This document shows, piece after piece, positions 59,397-60,734 of a stretch of DNA of 60,734 nucleotides. The translations under genes were made by a program, and so were the position numbers. The notes under the pieces are model-generated. The model searched no databases. It had not been told where the DNA came from and saw nothing but the letters and a program-made list of their open reading frames with translations. Every line of letters begins with the position of its first letter. Positions within the stretch are counted from its first letter, which is position 1. The stretch lies in contig QHRO01000240.1 of NCBI GenBank assembly GCA_003220155.1, positions 1 to 60,734 of the forward strand, read 5' to 3'. The DNA comes from Verrucomicrobiota bacterium (GTDB taxonomy: Bacteria > Verrucomicrobiota > Verrucomicrobiia > Chthoniobacterales > UBA10450).

Positions 59397-60185
59397 TTGC
59401 GCCTCAATCGCTTTCTCGCTGCCGCCGGCGTGGCTTCGCGTCGCGGCGCGGACGAACTGATCGCTGGCGGTCGCGTCACCGTGAATGGAAAACCGTGCCG
59501 GGATTTTCATTTCCGGCCAACGATAAACGATCACGTCAAGATCGATGGCAAACTCGTTCATCAACCCGCGCCCATATACATTTTGCTCAACAAACCGGCT
59601 GGATTCGTCTGCACGCGACGCGATCCACACGTAACCGATACGATTTACGATCTGCTTCCGCTGAAATTTTCTTCGCTCGCCAACGTCGGCCGGCTCGACG
59701 CTCAGAGCGAAGGCTTATTGTTGCTGACGAATGATGGTGAATTCGCGCAGCGATTAACGCATCCCAGGTTCAAGGTCGAAAAGGAATACGAAGTGGTGCT
59801 CAATCGCGCCGCCACCTCGGATTTGGCGCAGAAACTTTTGCGCGGAGTTGTTCTCGATCGGAAGCGCGCTCGTGCTAAACGCGTGCAGCAAATTTCGCCA
59901 ACGCGACTGCGCATTGTGCTTGAACAAGGAATCAATCGCCAGATCCGGCGCATGCTCGAGTGTTTCGGATTTCACGCGAAAAAATTGACGCGAGTTCGAA
60001 TGGGCAATCTAAGACTGCATGATCTTCCGCGCGGGAAATGGCGACACTTGAGCGCCCAAGAAGTTCGCGTTATCCCGACCAAAACCGCCAGTCCGGCTCG
60101 CACCGACGGACCCCGTCGCGGCAGCTTTGAGGTTGCGCAACGGGATTCCTCGACTTTCGCTCGGAATGACTATGAATCTCGATAA
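59397..60185 (+). CDS. RsuA/RluB-family pseudouridine synthase
   Basis: The start is TTG, right at the S4 domain (LRLNRFLAAAGVASRRGADELIAGGRVTVNG). The catalytic domain has the Asp motif in NVGRLDAQSEGLLLLTNDGEFA and LEQGINRQIRRMLECFGF. It modifies uridines in 16S or 23S rRNA. Residues after about 225 (VIPTKTASPARTDGPRRGSFEV...) are encoded by a family A palindrome, which also provides the stop. The domain itself ends before that, so activity should be kept. It overlaps the SDR start by 14 bases. RsuA and RluB cannot be told apart with certainty. Confidence 0.93.
   Translation: MRLNRFLAAAGVASRRGADELIAGGRVTVNGKPCRDFHFRPTINDHVKIDGKLVHQPAPIYILLNKPAGFVCTRRDPHVTDTIYDLLPLKFSSLANVGRLDAQSEGLLLLTNDGEFAQRLTHPRFKVEKEYEVVLNRAATSDLAQKLLRGVVLDRKRARAKRVQQISPTRLRIVLEQGINRQIRRMLECFGFHAKKLTRVRMGNLRLHDLPRGKWRHLSAQEVRVIPTKTASPARTDGPRRGSFEVAQRDSSTFARNDYESR
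60069..60170. repeat. Family A palindrome overlapping the pseudouridine synthase 3' end
   Basis: It runs from GTTATCCCGACC to TCGGAATGAC with the internal AGTCCGGCTCGCACC segment. It extends the upstream reading frame by about 30 codons. Confidence 0.7.
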
Positions 60186-60734
60186 TTGCTCTGCCGTGGT
60201 CACCGGCGCGTCGGCCGGGATCGGTCGGGAATTGGCGCGGCAACTGGCTACGCGTGCGAAACTTCTCCTTCTTGTCGCCAGAAGGCGCGATCGACTCGAA
60301 CAGTTGCGTACCGAATTAGTCGCCAGGAATCCGGCGTTACGTGTCGAGATCCGCCCGACCGATCTTTCAAATCTCGAGCAGACGATGCAACTCGCTGCCT
60401 TGTTCACGAACGAGCCAATCGATTTCCTGATCAACAATGCCGGCGTCGGCGATCACGGTTCCTTTGCCACAGCCGACCCGATTCATGTCAATGAGCAGGT
60501 GCTGGTGAACGTGCTGGCGTTAACCGCGCTGACTCGCGCGTTACTGCCGCGGATGATCGCGCAAAAACGAGGCGCAATTTTGAACGTGAGTTCCTCTGCT
60601 GGATTCCTCCCGCTACCGGGCATTGCGGCTTACGCGGCCACGAAGGCCTACGTTACCAGTTTTTCCGAGGCGATCCGGGCCGAAACACGTGGTTGCGATA
60701 TTACTGTGACCGCGCTCTGCCCAGGGCCGGTCGA
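60172..60734 (+). CDS. Short-chain dehydrogenase/reductase (cut by window end)
   Basis: This ORF is absent from the track because it runs off the window. From ATG 60172 it reads MNLDNCSAVVTGASAGIGREL, the TGxxxGIG cofactor motif. It continues with FLINNAGVGDHG (NNAG), NVSSSAGFLPLPG (catalytic Ser region), YAATK (catalytic Tyr and Lys) and LCPGPV at the window edge. It is a classical SDR, probably NADP(H)-dependent given the ARRRDRL basic residues after strand 2. It overlaps the end of the pseudouridine synthase by 14 bases. The substrate is unknown. Confidence 0.9.
   Translation, partial: MNLDNCSAVVTGASAGIGRELARQLATRAKLLLLVARRRDRLEQLRTELVARNPALRVEIRPTDLSNLEQTMQLAALFTNEPIDFLINNAGVGDHGSFATADPIHVNEQVLVNVLALTALTRALLPRMIAQKRGAILNVSSSAGFLPLPGIAAYAATKAYVTSFSEAIRAETRGCDITVTALCPGPV

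Overview
The window reads as chromosomal DNA of a Gram-negative member of the PVC group, most likely Verrucomicrobiota. The best pointers are a 51-residue small basic protein of the kind known from Chlamydiae, Verrucomicrobia and Planctomycetes (59147..59302), a SWIB-domain protein (42597..42878), and lipid A/LPS genes that indicate an outer membrane. Nearly all genes are housekeeping. No phage, plasmid, CRISPR or rRNA was found; there is one tRNA, Arg(CCG).

Layout. 1-4137 (+): type II secretion/type IV pilus-like genes: the end of one GspE/PilB ATPase, a second complete one, GspF and a pseudopilin. 4246-10823 (-): an OmpA-like protein, panB, folK, dapB, dapA, dapF and trpA. 10863-13403 (+): a LysE-like exporter, queE and a frameshifted glycosyltransferase-like gene. 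13535-19836 (-): a REP-associated tyrosine transposase (RAYT), a HAD phosphatase, a C26 amidohydrolase, a tiny membrane protein, a decayed DUF885 gene, a POT peptide transporter and a small lipoprotein. 20221-26192 (+): ftsK, rodZ, rimO, a proline-rich membrane protein and trxA. 26285-28452: tRNA-Arg, rplS, rnhB and yraN. 28505-33819 (-): rsmE, dnaJ, grpE, a PP2C phosphatase and a STAS protein. 34143-36983 (+): a nuclease-DNA ligase fusion. 37028-41217 (-): lipoproteins, a Cmk-PlsC fusion and aroA. 41366-48075: two phosphorelay proteins, SWIB, a thioredoxin-like protein, a polysaccharide deacetylase and a dynamin-like GTPase. 48185-54881 (-): a secreted protein, nadB, panC, a methyltransferase, a cupin and a GT2 glycosyltransferase. 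54935-60734 (+): an LpxL-WaaF fusion, a thioesterase, an ArnT-like transferase, the small basic protein, an RsuA-type pseudouridine synthase and an SDR cut by the window end.

The most interesting layer is not a gene cassette but a dense set of dispersed palindromes. One family has the architecture of REP/REPIN elements (GTAG, hairpin, spacer, hairpin, CTAC). The RAYT gene sits between two outward-facing units of that type and is the obvious candidate mobiliser. These normally extragenic elements also occur in frame inside ftsK and, twice, inside the nuclease-ligase fusion. A second family (GTCATCCCGAGC...GCTCGGGATGAC) lies between genes, extends protein termini and has entered the GT2 coding region. 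One GTAG element is nested inside a member of the second family. A further palindrome has separated rnhB from yraN and is associated with a 45-bp duplication of the rnhB 3' end. Three multidomain fusions (nuclease-ligase, Cmk-PlsC, LpxL-WaaF) and two broken genes add to the picture. All assignments come from reading the sequence and recalled family motifs; no database search was run.
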